Part shown: piece by piece, positions 1 through 12,160 of the stretch
How positions within the stretch are numbered: position 1 is the first letter of the stretch
Layout: each line of letters opens with the position of its first letter
NCBI GenBank assembly: GCA_905250075.1
Contig: CAJNOP010000876.1
Span: 16,454 to 80,453, forward strand
Length of the DNA: 64,000 bases
Direction: 5' to 3'
Source: Rotaria sp. Silwood1
Lineage: Eukaryota > Rotifera > Eurotatoria > Philodinida > Philodinidae
Position numbers and translations under genes: made by a program
Notes under the pieces: model-generated
The model's database searches: none
What the model saw: only the letters and a program-made list of their open reading frames with translations
Told to the model about the DNA's origin: nothing

Positions 1-736
1 GGATGGATGCTTTCAATCTATATCGCTATCATCGAAAAATAACAGAAAGAAGTGTGATGGTGTAGTGTATAGTAAAATATGGTAACTTGCTAGTTCAAAA
101 CAGCCTACACATACAGAACGAAAAACACTCTAACGGTTATGTATTTGTCACTATCACATAGTGCTAATGAAAGTTTGAACTTGTTTTTACATGATCTGTA
201 CATAGCTTCAATGAGTTAGCACAGTGAAAGTTTCATGCCAAACGGATCAAGTTTTGGTGATATATGAATATATCACCAAAGAATCATTAAAAAAGTGCTT
301 TTTTTGACTATGATATGCTGAGAAAATTATAAATATCTCAAGAACGGAATGATATTCTTTCGAACAGCTTGCTTTAAAACTCGTAAAACTCTTCTCTCTA
401 TAACACATTCGAAATTGAGCAAGTTCGGTCGTGACTCATATGTGCTGGCTGTTATAGTCAGCTTAATTTCCATTTTATCTGTTCTTCATTTCTTATTGAA
501 TACAACCATTCAACTTTTAAACGTTAGTAACTTAATTTCTATCAAAATAAATTTATGTACTAAAAGCTTTTATCGCACGGAAGTTCTTTAGAATAATATT
601 AATGTGAGAACAGGTAATGTGAAGATTCTATTGAATAATTATGCTGGTGATTCATTGAAATTCATTGATAAATTCAGTTTCGCTTTGAGTTTGTCGACTC
701 TTTTTAATTAAAAATTGTTTTTTTTAATTTATCTAG
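1..736. other. AT-rich sequence, no gene recognised
   Basis: AT-rich DNA with several short open frames but no recognisable protein, splice pattern or RNA gene. It may contain introns or 5' exons of the possible exon that follows at 737. Confidence 0.4.
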
Positions 737-914
737 ACTGTTAAAACGCAAAGAAACTTTTCTTCAAAGCTTTAAAGATGTATTTGAAGAGTATCTGAGA
801 GAAGATGAAGAAACGACAAATGAAAAAGAAGAACTTTCAACACTAAGTAATAATGAATTCGAAAATGTTTTTTATACATATCAACGAATATTAAAGCTGT
901 ATCATCTACGCTAG
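737..914 (+). CDS. possible 3'-terminal exon, unknown protein
   Basis: A T-rich stretch ending in ATCTAG precedes an open frame from 738 to a TAG at 912-914, about 58 codons. The peptide is charged and helical-looking: Lys/Arg at the start, a Glu/Asp-rich middle (EEYLREDEETTNEKEE), then aromatic residues. It has no methionine start of its own, so it would be a last exon with its 5' part upstream. No family was recognised. The call rests only on the acceptor-like junction and coding-like composition, and it could be chance. Confidence 0.3.
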
Positions 915-1850
915 TAATGTGCCATATCTGCTAACAATATCTAGGAGCTTGTTTTGAAATTTCAAATACCTTTTAAGATTTTGAGATTTTCTGTTTCCCA
1001 TGTCTGAAGTGTTGTTTTTTTTTCTAGGAATGCTGTCTACTTCAAACATTATGTATTGCCTATCTCAAGAATATAAAAGCAAATGGTACTATTTTGTAAT
1101 AATATGCGGAGAAGGAATATTATTATAGAAAGTATAGTTGACCTAAAAACTCACGAATGCATGCACTCCACATATAAAAATTTTTCTTTCTTGATTTTTA
1201 TCAATCGCTTCCTAGAAATACTCAAAACTTATAGAACAATGAACGAGTAGTTTGCAGTACTTCCTTTAATGTTCTGCAAGCGTATGCATTATAAAACTCA
1301 ACTATGCTGTTCTTTTTCTAGAACTGGAAATTTGTTGACACCAGTTAACAATATACAAAATGTCTACCCAGGACGATAATTCCAGCCTATGGATCCAACA
1401 CAGAACAAGGCTATTTCCAGCTTATTCCAGCAGGTTCCTGCGTATTTTCCCCAGAAACTGCACGGACAATATTCGGAAACTGGAAGCAGTATTTCTGTCT
1501 GGAAAGCACAGTGCCGGATCCTTTCATTTCCGAACAAGTCCAGTGCCCGGAATCGTCTTGGAAAAATAACATATCCTCGCAAGACTTCTTAAGGAAACAT
1601 AGCGTATTCAGTTTCGAACCGTTCAAAAACATGTCAAATGTAACCGAAGTAATCGCGGGAACGGTTGGATTTGATCCGATATTATCCAGGACGCTAACTC
1701 CGGCCTCAGGATACCGAAGCAACCGGCGGAAAAATCATCATATCCTACAGGAAGACACCAGAAATCGACGGAACATGGAAGCAGCATTTCGGTCGGGAAT
1801 TAATTCGGATTTCTTCTCGATGATTTCCGACCGCATCCTACTGGAAACAG
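915..1850. other. gene-free stretch with a GC-richer patch
   Basis: No supported gene. From about 1330 to 1850 base composition rises and related blocks recur: GGAAGCAGTATTTC near 1484 and GGAAGCAGCATTTC near 1778, each followed by a GTCNGGAA-like string. The overlapping open frames on both strands here look like by-products of the higher GC. It may be an old repeat, and it abuts the first TGTGGG hairpin. Confidence 0.4.
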
Positions 1851-1947
1851 GGTGTGGGTGTGGTTTTTCGATAAGAACGATCCTGATACTAATATCAATA
1901 CCCACACTCACACCCACACCCACACCCACACCCACGCCCACACCCGC
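1851..1947. repeat. TGTGGG-type hairpin 1
   Basis: A G-rich arm (GGTGTGGGTGTGG) is followed by a spacer containing GATAAGAACGATCC and then a longer C-rich arm of CCCACA/CACACC units. The arms can pair into a stem. This is the leftmost member of the dispersed family and the only one in the first 26 kb. Confidence 0.85.
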
Positions 1948-2132
1948 ATTTCTTAGATTTATCTTTCTTTTCCATTATTGATGGAATCTTGGTTTATTCT
2001 AGATAAACTATGTGATTTCCTTTCATCTGGATTTTCCTATAGTGCTGTTGGCCTACATATAGCCGTTAGAGGGTTCCGAACACATATATTGATATGTACA
2101 TGTACACACAAAATAAACTACAAATACTATAT

Positions 2133-2232
2133 NNNNNNNNNNNNNNNNNNNNNNNNNNNNNNNNNNNNNNNNNNNNNNNNNNNNNNNNNNNNNNNNNNNN
2201 NNNNNNNNNNNNNNNNNNNNNNNNNNNNNNNN
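2133..2232. other. assembly gap of 100 N
   Basis: Exactly 100 unknown bases, a conventional scaffold gap whose true length is unknown. It removes the 5' part of the MIF gene. Confidence 0.99.
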
Positions 2233-2487
2233 GTGCTTGGCAAACCTGAAGGATATGTTATTGTTCATGTTTCAGGAGGTCAAAAATTATTGTTTGCTGG
2301 TACAAATGATCCAGCTGCACTTATGGAACTTACCTCAATCGGATTACCAACAAATCAAACAGCCAAAATTAGTAAAGAAATTATGAGTCTTTTTGAAGAA
2401 AAACTTAATATTAGTGCAGATCGAATGTATTTGAAATTTACAAACGTAACTGGCAATATGATGGGTTGGAATAAAGGAACATTCTAA
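2233..2487 (+). CDS. MIF: macrophage migration inhibitory factor homologue, 3' part
   Basis: 84 codons in frame straight out of the gap, ending in TAA. The segment matches the C-terminal three quarters of MIF/D-dopachrome tautomerase: GKPEGYVIVHV, then FAGTNDPAALMELTSIG, then LNISADRMYLKF and the terminal GWNKGTF. The family forms trimers with a tautomerase site based on the N-terminal proline, and in animals acts as a secreted cytokine-like protein. Proline 1 and about 30 N-terminal residues lie in or before the gap and are not visible. The part that can be seen is one exon without lesions. A polyadenylation hexamer AATAAA lies at 2651-2656. Confidence 0.88.
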   Translation: MLGKPEGYVIVHVSGGQKLLFAGTNDPAALMELTSIGLPTNQTAKISKEIMSLFEEKLNISADRMYLKFTNVTGNMMGWNKGTF

Positions 2488-4849
2488 AGTTTTATCTACT
2501 TGTGCTCACATAATAGATCAAACATTGTCTAAGTCATATCCTCTTCTTTTTCTCCTTTCTTTTCTCTCACGTTTTTTTTCTCTTATTGTCGTTATCTACA
2601 TAAGCACATGTATTCCACTCTTATTCGTGTGTGTGTATTCAGAACCAAATAATAAAGTTACATTAATCCTTAACAACAAAAACGTTCTCAAAACCAATCG
2701 ATGATTGTACTTCTTACATAAATTGTAAAGGTGGTTTAGTTATAAAATCATTAATTGAAAGCTAATTATATCGGATGATATTGGACTTTAGAAGAAATAA
2801 AAATTGTTTGCATGTTCACTTTCTCTATGAATTTTATGATAATAAAATATATGGACGTAAAACATATTTTATTCAGCTCAGGAATCGTATCATTTCTTTA
2901 TTAAATTGAAATAAAATACAAAAAAACTTCATTATACACAGCGCATATTTAACTTATACTAAATCTACTAGTTAAATTTTAGGAGAGAAAATCTTTAATG
3001 AATCCTGTTAGTCCAAATATCTATCAAACTTTTAACCGATGTATCATAGACTAAATATTAGAGACTATCTCAAAATTGTAAAAATCAGTTTTTTTTTGTT
3101 GTTGAATAATCTATTAATTAAACTTTTATCTTTTAGATCGTTATATTTAATGACCAATTTTCTAATGAACAACTTCGTCATGTCATATATCAATGATGTA
3201 ATTCATGCTGGTTTCATTGATAGAAAAAAACAATTGAATAAATAAAATAGTTTTCCTTCATTAAAAAAAAATCATGGTCGTTGGTTTTTCATGATTAGCT
3301 AAAATGCATTAAAAATATTGAATTTAATTTAACAGGCAACGAGTAACTGAAGTGCACAAATTATTTGTTCCTTAATGTTCTTTAATAGATTAAAATTGAA
3401 TTACGTTGAAATCATTTAGAAGCATAAGATGAAATCTAGCAACTAGAATCATTTTTCTCTTGATATCTTATTTTGTAAATATTTTCCCTTGCAACAAGAA
3501 ATGAAGAATTATTTTTGTTTGTATACTTCACATTACATTCATATAGGATTAGAAATTGTATGACAAGATGGCTATCATCGATAATAAAATGATACCACAA
3601 CAGTACGAATAATAATAAGAAATGATTTGTTTTTTAAAAGCATCGTTTTCTCTTCCATTAAATACTAGATTCGATTTTTTTTTATTTCGTTCGTTTTTAC
3701 ATGATACTTTGATAATAATTTTTCTAATGTCTGTCACGAACAACATGAAATTGAAACCATCATCAATGACCATAAATTCAACCAATATATTCAAATCTTG
3801 AAGGTTATACATTCACAAACTAATCATATCTTTTCTACTCATCTAAATAAAAAGCTGGAAAAAAAAGTGGTTTAATTTATTAATATAACGAAAGCAAAAT
3901 TTGAATCAATTATTGACTAACTGAATCATTAGTAATCGACTATGTTTTTTTATAATGATGGATTCCTCTAGTATGTCTACAGAATAAGTAGTAGAATGTA
4001 GACGAAGAGTTAATGCTTCATTACTCAACAGACTATATAAAAAAAAGTGGTGAAATAAGTATCCTGATTGTTTTATAAGCATAGATTATTCTAGGCAATA
4101 AACGATGCATACACGAATGTAAAAAGAAAAAGTTTCATAAATCCGATTAAACTTGATTTTTCTAGTATTAATTGATTAGATTTAAATTTAATTCTTTTTT
4201 TCTTAACAATATGTTTCATATAGGACGAATTCATTATACAGAGTTTTAACAAAAAAATTCATTTTAATAAGTTTTACATCTCAAAAGTCAATTTCATCAG
4301 TTTGTTTTTACATTTTTTTTCTCTACAGTTTCAGATTGTCAGAACACGTTAGTTAATAGTGATTGAATAAACTCCACACTCTTTTCTCGAAACCTTACAG
4401 TGCATTTGTATTCAAAGGCATAAAAAAAAAACATTAAAAAAAAAATAAATGCTCCGTTTTTTTTTACGACCATATCCTTTTTTTTATCATCGATTACGAC
4501 TGTTATTATTCAGTATTTTCATTCTTTCGTGCATGAATATGCAATGCCCTTTTCTCTTCGTTATTTTTCAGTTTCACAAGGAAAGAAAGAATCAATTGAG
4601 GAGTGCATTCATCCTGCCTCAAATGTGTATAGTCAACTACTTAAAAGAGAGTACTAGGCCCTGAAAATAGAGAATGGAAAAAGACTAAAGTCAATAAACG
4701 AAAGAGAGAGAAAAAGAGAAATGATGCACCTATGTATTCGTAAAGGCATCTCTCATATTAATATCATCTAGTTGGCGAACGGATTTTTTTTCTCATATAC
4801 TCGAACTGATAACATAAATCCTCAACACATCGAATATACAGAAAAACAA
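2488..4849. other. long AT-rich intergenic region
   Basis: MIF 3' region followed by about 2.3 kb of AT-rich DNA with poly-A/T runs. The short open frames have low-complexity composition and no recognisable motifs. No RNA gene or repeat was identified. Confidence 0.5.
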
Positions 4850-5971
4850 ATGAGCATGAAACCTGATGTCATACGTTCATTTCAACCATCAGATGAAACA
4901 ATTGGTGAGTCAAAATGAAACCACACATTTAAAGAAAATGAAAAATGACCTTCATAAACTTTTGTTTGTGTTCTATTTATTTAAATTGTTTTGATACGAC
5001 AGATATAGAAAAAGAGTATCTTTTTTTTCACTTTTTTTTGAAGATGAAAACTACTTGTTTTTTGTATTCATTAAAAATTTTTATTCAATCGTAGTTTGAA
5101 AAAAGTCGTCAATTCAACATTGTGATCACATTGAGGCAGATGTAAAGTAATGACTGACGAGAAAGTATATGAAAATAATGACTTTTCCTGCAGCAATTAC
5201 TCGACGTCTTTCAAAACATGATCAATTTTCATTAGGTCAGATTTCAAAAAAAAAAAAAACGTTGCAATCTTAAACTGGCGGTTACTTTTTTTCAGATTCA
5301 ACTCATAGCGGAAAGAGGAATCCCTTAAAGAGTGACTATGACATCCTAAAATATGCTGTAAATCGTTGGTTAATATCGCGTAGAAATTCAACAATCCTCA
5401 TTTTTGTTTTCTTGAATTCTTTGTGTAATTTTTTTTTTTCTAACAGAATATATCGCACTGCAGATGTCATATTTTTCTTAAAACTTCTTACTATAAAGTT
5501 TTACGTTTTATTGACGAAAATCCTGTAATGCTAGACGAAAATTATTCATCACAATGTCTTCCTATCTTTTTTTCTTATTTGTTCTCATAAAATGAGATTT
5601 TAATAAATTTAATTTACTCTTACAAAACATTGATTTCTTTACATCATCCCAAATCAATAGATTCCCATTGGAAAACTCAGAAAATCAGAATTTCGATAGA
5701 TATATTTTTATCTTCAATTAATAATTACAAAATTTTATTAAATCATTTTCTTTGATTAGGTTTTGAAAAAGCATCACGACTATTAATGGTTGGTGGTGGT
5801 TGTTTATTAATCGTTTTGATATTTGGTATTATTCTCTGTCGTTTAGATATGTCGGCTGGCAGGAGTAAGCCAAAAATAAATGTTTTATTATTATTTTATA
5901 TTTCTTTTTATTTTTATTTTTTGCTAATACCAGAACGACGAGCACAAAGTTTTCATCAAGTTGAAAGTTAA
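4850..5971 (+). CDS. small single-pass membrane protein, 65 aa
   Basis: Three exons join in frame: 4850-4904, 5760-5864 and 5934-5971. The introns have GTGAGT/TAG and GTAAGC/CAG ends and phases 1 and 1. The product starts MSMKPDVIRSFQPSDE and has one hydrophobic segment of about 20 residues (LLMVGGGCLLIVLIFGIILC, residues 27-46). A short basic tail with GRKRRAQSF follows. There is no signal peptide, so it is probably a tail- or single-anchored membrane protein with the basic side in the cytosol. The first ATG is chosen because it opens the only frame continuing through both junctions; a second ATG lies two codons on. AATAAA-like sites follow the stop near 6003-6012. No family was recognised. 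Confidence 0.6.
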
Positions 5972-6461
5972 AAAATTAAATCCTGAGAAGCAAAAACAAT
6001 TCAATAAATAATTTTTTCTTGTATTAGTTCTACTTTTTATCTTGCTAAAAAAAAATAAATTAGTTAACATATCTATTTTATTTTCTTCTTTTTCTTTTTT
6101 CTCTATGTTGCTGTGACGAATGTTATTATACATCATCATCATCATCAAAAAAAAACAAAAAAAAAAATTAATAAAAACACAAATTTACAAAAGCCATAAT
6201 TTTGAATAAATACTATCTATCCTTTTTTATATTGTGATGTAATGCATATTTCAATTTCTTAATTCGTTTGTTTGATATTAATCTTGATTTAACTAAAGTT
6301 TTTTCGAGCAATATTTGATTCAATATTGGCCATTGTATATAAGTGTTTGAATAAATAATTTTCATTGTTCTTTTTATTTTGAAATTTTTATATGCAACAC
6401 TCTGTCTTGCATGCATGTCGTTTGATCTTTTTCGACACATGCAGACGGTGTTGCATAATCC

Positions 6462-8317
6462 TCAGCTTGGATGTTTTTTATAATAGCTATAAAAAAGATC
6501 ATAATCAACCAAGAAAACAATTTGATAATCAATACGATCATAATCAGGATATAAAAATAATTTACGTTGAAGATCAAGACTTGTTGCTGCCTATTAAAAT
6601 AGACAGTTTATTTATAAATAGTTGAGAAAAAAAAGAAAGAAAATTTTTTCTTACCATACCACCAAAAATAGTTGTCGTAAATTTGCCTGGATTAAAAATT
6701 TTTAAAATTTTACGAATTATTTCTTGATATTGATTGTATGAAACATTTGTTTCAAAACTAACATATGAAAAATTAGGTTCTGGTGTTATATGAATTGTAA
6801 AATAATGACCATCAGACAATAAACCATTCATTGAATAACCACAAGGATCAAATAAATAATCAAAAATTTTTGCATTTGGAAATAATTTATCAATGCCGGC
6901 TTTCTAAAAAAACAAAAAAAAAATTCAATAGAAAATATTTCAATAATGAAATTTTATTTTATTAAGATTATGTACTTTTGTTGCTTCAGTAGCTGAATTT
7001 GTATATTCTTGATAGAAGATTTTCATCTTTTCTGGATCTAATTCAGTCATAATGACTTCTAATGTTTGATCGGATTTTGCATTAACACGAGTTTTATCAA
7101 GTGTATACAAATACCTAAACAATAGAAACAACTATTCAATCATAATTTTTATCATATGCAATACACCCTACAGATTTTTATAGTATCATGTATTTTCTCT
7201 TCTTGATGCATAGCAAAAAGATATATGAATATTGAATCCGAAAAAAAAAAATTCTTTTTCAAAGTACGTGAAAATATGAAAATTTCTTTGCCTTTGAATA
7301 TATACAAAAATAATTAAGAACACAATGTATAGATTCAAAATATTAAAGAAATTTTTTGAGATTCTTTTTTATTGGTAAAATAATAAGTATTCTAGGATTG
7401 TAAACAGATTACTATTGTTTTATGTTTGAATATTCGAACGATAATCAAAAATTAATTATTAGTAATAATTTTCATAAAATTCAAATAAACTTAATAAACG
7501 TTCTAATTTTACTAACATTCAAATAAAAAAATAAATTGATCTCGCCTATATATGTCTTTGGTGTTCATACTAAACTAATGATTAGTTAAACTCACCAACA
7601 ATCAACATTAGAACGACCAAGAACATAGGCGCAACCTCCTGGATGAAAAATTGAAAAATTACATAATAATATTATGAATCATTATTTACCTTCGAAGATT
7701 GAGTCAAGATAAACAATCTAGATATAGGTAAAATAAAATCTTTTTATTTTAAAATAATTTCATAATTATTAGTCATATACTTCATGATCGAAACTTGTAT
7801 GTGGTACTTTTTGCAATTCAGGTCGAAGAAATTTACGACGACTATAGAAGACTTGCTAAAAAAACAAAACGTTAAGTAAATCAAAGATAATTTTTTTTTT
7901 TATATGAAAATAAATAATTATGATTTCTTTTTACATCAACTATATCGAATCCACAATAATCTCGTGCTAGTTCCAACATTGGTTGAACAGCATGAAGTAA
8001 TGTTGTTTCACCACATGTTTTTAAAATAAAATGTGTTTGAAATATAAACATGCTCGATTCACTTAATACATAAGTATCTGTTGTAGATGATTGTGCATAT
8101 TTAAGAACTTTACAATTAACCAAACTTAATACTTCTTCAATAAGATCCCTTTACAAAAGAGAAAAACGTATCATTTAAATTATAATCAAATCGTTAATTA
8201 TTACCGTGGTATGCTACGTAAATCATTAGATAGTGTATCATTATTATTACTTGTAGTAAACCAAATTTCTAATAATTTTTCAGCTCCTTCAAAAAAATGA
8301 TCAGTCATTGTATTCAT
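6462..8317 (-). CDS. AMD1: S-adenosylmethionine decarboxylase proenzyme
   Basis: Eight exons: 8205-8317, 7935-8148, 7781-7855, 7690-7717, 7596-7638, 6976-7114, 6655-6903 and 6462-6590. They join in phase to 329 codons plus stop; the human enzyme has 334. The enzyme makes decarboxylated SAM, the aminopropyl donor for spermidine and spermine. Key elements are intact: [11 protein letters not shown] with the two catalytic glutamates, the self-cleavage site YVLSESSMF (pyruvoyl serine at about residue 69), LKTCG with the active-site cysteine, and the DPCGYSMNG and [10 protein letters not shown] blocks that carry the processing serine and histidine. The C-terminus differs from vertebrates and ends in SYYKKHPS. 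Most introns are 51-79 bp; one is 481 bp. The start is the first of two in-frame ATGs three codons apart (8317 or 8308). Confidence 0.96.
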
Positions 8318-9265
8318 ATATCTTACGAAGTAGTTTGCTATTGAGCGACAAACGACTGCAGTTGAATAATAATAGGTTGTTTTTAAAAATGTAATGCTGT
8401 GCGATTTGCTTTATATATGCGGTATGAAATTAATATTCAACCATTTTTCTCTCTCTCTCTCTCTCGTTTTCTACTATTCTGCATCATCAATCATCATGAG
8501 TCAGAACGCAATGATTGCAAAATGACTCCTGTAAATCGTCGACGGAAAAAACGGATCTCCTTTATTTGGACTATTGGATTCTCTTTATTATTTTTCTTTC
8601 TTAGCTGAAAAAAGGGAAGAAAAAGATATAGCCCGCTCATACATAGAAACGCAAAAAGAAACACGTCATCAATCGTTATCTAAGACATCTTCGATTAGTC
8701 TTATTTCTATATCTTTATTTATGTATACCATTCAAGTGAAAAAAGAAAAATCAAATTTTTTGTTTTTTTTCCATTGCAATCTACCTTCTATCGTCATGGA
8801 ACCATATCATTTTACATATTCAATTGGCGAAGAAGAAAAAAGAATGAATATATTCTAATATAAATGACAAAAACAAAATATTGTGAGTTGTTTGTTTTCT
8901 GACGTATGTATTCCTTGACGTCATAGTTTGCCTGATGGCTTGAATTTATTTCTAATCGATTAGACAAAACTAAATGGGAATTTCTTTGTTTTTTTGTGGA
9001 AATTAATATTATTCATCAAAAACAAAAAAAAACAGAAACATTCATGAGTACATTTGTATTTGATACCAATTCATCAAGTAAGGTGTCCGTTGAGAATATA
9101 AGTGCAAGAGAATATTAAAAAAAAAAAAAAAGAAAGAAATGAATGACTAGCTAGTGCACACAAATTAAAAAATCCTATATTTACAAAGAAAAAAAAAAAA
9201 CGCAAGAGAGAATATCGGACAACAACATTCTCATAATTGAGAGATAAAATGAAGTAAGAAAAACA
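8318..9265. other. intergenic region between AMD1 and KCTD genes
   Basis: Upstream region of AMD1 (minus strand) and downstream region of the KCTD gene. It contains a CT microsatellite near 8451-8466 and poly-A runs around 9117-9140 and 9187-9200. The two overlapping plus-strand open frames at 8399-8858 are AT-driven and show no motif. Confidence 0.5.
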
Positions 9266-10962
9266 TCACATGCGTGAACCACGTTCTTGTAAAATCTAGA
9301 AAATAAAAGTTTTTTCTTTTACATATTATTTTTTTTTGTTTTACTTTGACACGTTCAGATACAGAAGTATTATTATCTTCTCGTGTTCCTCGATCATATT
9401 GTTTTGAAACAATACATAAAAATTCACCTTCAGGATACATATAACTTGAACCAACAGGTGAATGACCAATTAGCTAAATAAAATTTTTATATATAAATAA
9501 TTTATTTTTTAAGAAATGAATTACCTGTTCAAATTTCCATCCATCACTTAATGATGACATTAATTGTGTTACTTCTTTTTCTTGACATTGTATTACTCGA
9601 TAAACACGATTTGTTGTACACTAAAAATAACATTATCAATATGTTATTGAGAATAAATAAAATATACCGAATAAAAACATGACAAAAAATAAAAAATCAT
9701 ATTTATTCAACTACGTAAAAGTCCAAGTCAATATATTATGAGATCAAAATTAATGCATAATTTTTCTTTTGTTAAGTGTTGACAGATAAAATCAACATGT
9801 ACGAAATATGTTTTTTTTTTCAAATGAATGTATAACAGTTACTGAGAAGCCTTTGAAATAGCTAAGCACTGAACTTTTTTTTTCTAATTATTCATTTTTT
9901 TATATCTCATCGTATTTGAGCGAATAGTTTTACTTGAGAAAAATGATTTAATTCATCTCTTAAATCTCATGGATTGAGCCTACGCTAACCTATACAAACA
10001 ATATAGTTTTGAGAAATGTTTTAGGATAAAGTGACTCTCATCCTTGGTTTCGTCATTACTCAGATTGACGTAATATATTCTTTGTATTTTATATATGAAA
10101 GCTTTTTTTTCTCTTTAAAACTCCATTAGATGTCAAAATATTAATATTAGTGAATCGGCTTTACAAGACATATTGAAAGATACTTATTTTTTAAGAATCT
10201 AAGTTGTATTATTGATAATCTGACTTTAAATCTTGGAAACGTATTGAAATAGAGAACACAAAGAAGAATAGTTTTATAATTCATTTTTTTTTTTTGTTAT
10301 ACGAAAATTTTTCTATTGAATTTAGAAAAATAAATAGATTACTTTTAAAAATCTATCAAATTTATAATTTTTCTATTTAAATAAAATCAAAACTTACATC
10401 ATTATATTTTCGTCTATCTCTTTCACGAATTCTTTCTTTAACAAGATCAATTAATGGTCGTATATTATAAAATTCAGCTTCTTCAAGTACACCTTCTTCA
10501 ACAAGATTTGTTTCAAGAATTAATTTACCATGACGAAGATAACTATATTAATATTATAAATATAAATTTATAAAAAAAAAAAACAAAAACAATAAATTTC
10601 TCTTACTTTAATACAACATTAAAATAATTTGGATCACGATCAATTAAATAAGCTCCTTTATCATCCTATATATGAAAAACAAAACAACAACATGACTCAT
10701 TAATTAAATTTAAAAAAACAAAAACACATACGACATCAGTTTTAAGATCAGGTTCATATTGACAAAGACGACAAAGAAATGATTCTTCTTTTGATAATGT
10801 TGAACGTGTTGTCATAAAATGTTTACCACCAACATTTAATAAAACCCAATCACGTTTAGAATTTGATGATATTGTTGAATTTAATATTGGATGAGAATCG
10901 TTACTAGAATTGGAAATTTTATCACCATTTTGTTGACTTGAAAAATTGTCATTTGTCAGCAT
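9266..10962 (-). CDS. KCTD2/5/17-type BTB-domain protein
   Basis: Six exons: 10732-10962, 10607-10665, 10398-10542, 9525-9620, 9345-9473 and 9266-9295. They give 229 residues in one frame (human KCTD5 has 234). A Ser/Asn-rich N-terminus precedes the T1/BTB domain ([18 protein letters not shown], then [21 protein letters not shown] and EEAEFYNI). A C-terminal domain follows ([32 protein letters not shown]), ending in the conserved ILQERGSRM. Family members are pentameric substrate adaptors for cullin-3 ubiquitin ligases. Introns are 49-66 bp except a 777-bp third intron. An in-frame upstream extension to 10998 exists but adds a low-complexity Phe-rich stretch, so the ATG at 10962 is preferred. 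Confidence 0.95.
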
Positions 10963-11516
10963 TTTTTTTTTTTCATCAAACAGAAAAAAAAACAGCACAA
11001 GAATGAAAGATATTATCTAGACGTTCGAATAATAGAAAAAACACAATATATATGCCTTCTAGAGTGAACATTTATTCATTACAATATATTATATCCAATA
11101 CGATTTTACTAGATGGCAGTAGTCAAACATAGAAATTAAATGAACCGAAGTATTTGAAAATAGAATCTTCTGGTTCATTATATATATATATCGATTTATT
11201 ACATACGTGTACGAGTGTTTGGCGAAAATAAGAGCTAATATAAATTATTAATTTCTATATATATATATGTCCTTGTATGACATACAAAGTAGCAAAAGCA
11301 TACCTATGTTTTTTTTTAATTTTACGCTCTAATATTAGATATTGCCATATTCGAAACAATGATTGGCTGCTTTTACCAAATGAAAGCAATTTTCTTTCTT
11401 TTGCCTACATATATATATATATGTGTGTGTGTATATATATATTAATATCTTGATAACTTGACAAATCAATTACGACTGTCTTTCAATATTAGTGACATCA
11501 AAATATTTCTATCGGC
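10963..11516. other. AT-rich intergenic, TA/TG microsatellite
   Basis: Upstream region of the KCTD gene. It contains several (TA)n tracts and, at about 11408-11442, a compound TA-TG-TA microsatellite. No gene is seen. Confidence 0.5.
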
Positions 11517-11699
11517 ATGGATATGTTTTATAGATTTGAAGAATTTTTTAATGATGATTCTTTCGATGATATTCGAATACCATATGCTGGACAGATTCCA
11601 CCACCTGGTTATACTCTAGTTCAAGAATCCATAACATACTATCATCCCTATTCAGATCCTAATATGTATCCTCCAATATATAACTATTATTCATATTGA
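11517..11699 (+). CDS. possible small Tyr/Pro-rich protein, 60 aa
   Basis: A single open frame of 60 codons starting MDMFYRFEEFF. It has an acidic middle, a PPPGYTL motif, and a C-terminus very rich in tyrosine and proline, ending YNYYSY. There is no signal peptide or membrane segment. A TTAG acceptor-like site lies about 25 bases upstream of the ATG, and AAATAAA lies about 50 bases after the stop. It sits alone between two minus-strand genes. The composition is unlike chance AT-rich frames here, which are Ile/Phe/Lys-rich, but no homologue was recognised. Confidence 0.4.
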   Translation: MDMFYRFEEFFNDDSFDDIRIPYAGQIPPPGYTLVQESITYYHPYSDPNMYPPIYNYYSY

Positions 11700-11857
11700 T
11701 GTCTGTTTGTTTGTTTGTTTTTTGTATTACAAAATTATTATAAAACAAATAAACACAAAAAAAAAACAAAAAATATGTAATTGCTTGTCTAGATAAAAAT
11801 ATATGTTGCTCGTCTAGGTATAATACATTATTTGATTCATAAAGAAAACAAAATTCT

Positions 11858-12160
11858 TTAGTCAATATGATCTGGTAATGAAGCAACACCATCAGTATTC
11901 GATGATGATTGTTGAAGAATTTTCTGAAGCATATTTATAATTTCCATATTATATTGTGCAACATCTGTTGCTGCAAAGCCAAAATCAAGAAAACCATGTG
12001 GCCATTCATCGATTACAGTTAAATGATGAGAAACTTGAAGATCACGTAATCGTCGTGCAAATTCAATATTATCATCAATAAATGGATCTCGAAAAAACAA
12101 GAGATCTTAATTATAATTAAACTTTTCATTATTTAATTAAAACTTACCACGTGCACATGG
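11858..12160 (-). other. LIPE: LIPE terminal cassette, distal version
   Basis: A 13-nt mini-exon (12148-12160, encoding PCAR) and a terminal exon (11858-12087) separated by a 60-bp intron. They splice in phase 0 from the same donor at 12768. They encode PCARDPFIDD, then PHGFLDFG and a short tail. The cassette replaces the proximal exon with the same catalytic Asp and His but a different C-terminus. Its PHGFL is closer to the vertebrate LPHGFL. Whether both are used needs transcript data. Confidence 0.75.

Noticed and set aside
1360-1981. Overlapping open frames on both strands
   Set aside because: They overlap in several frames within a GC-richer repeat-like patch and the last runs into the TGTGGG hairpin. 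No domain is visible.
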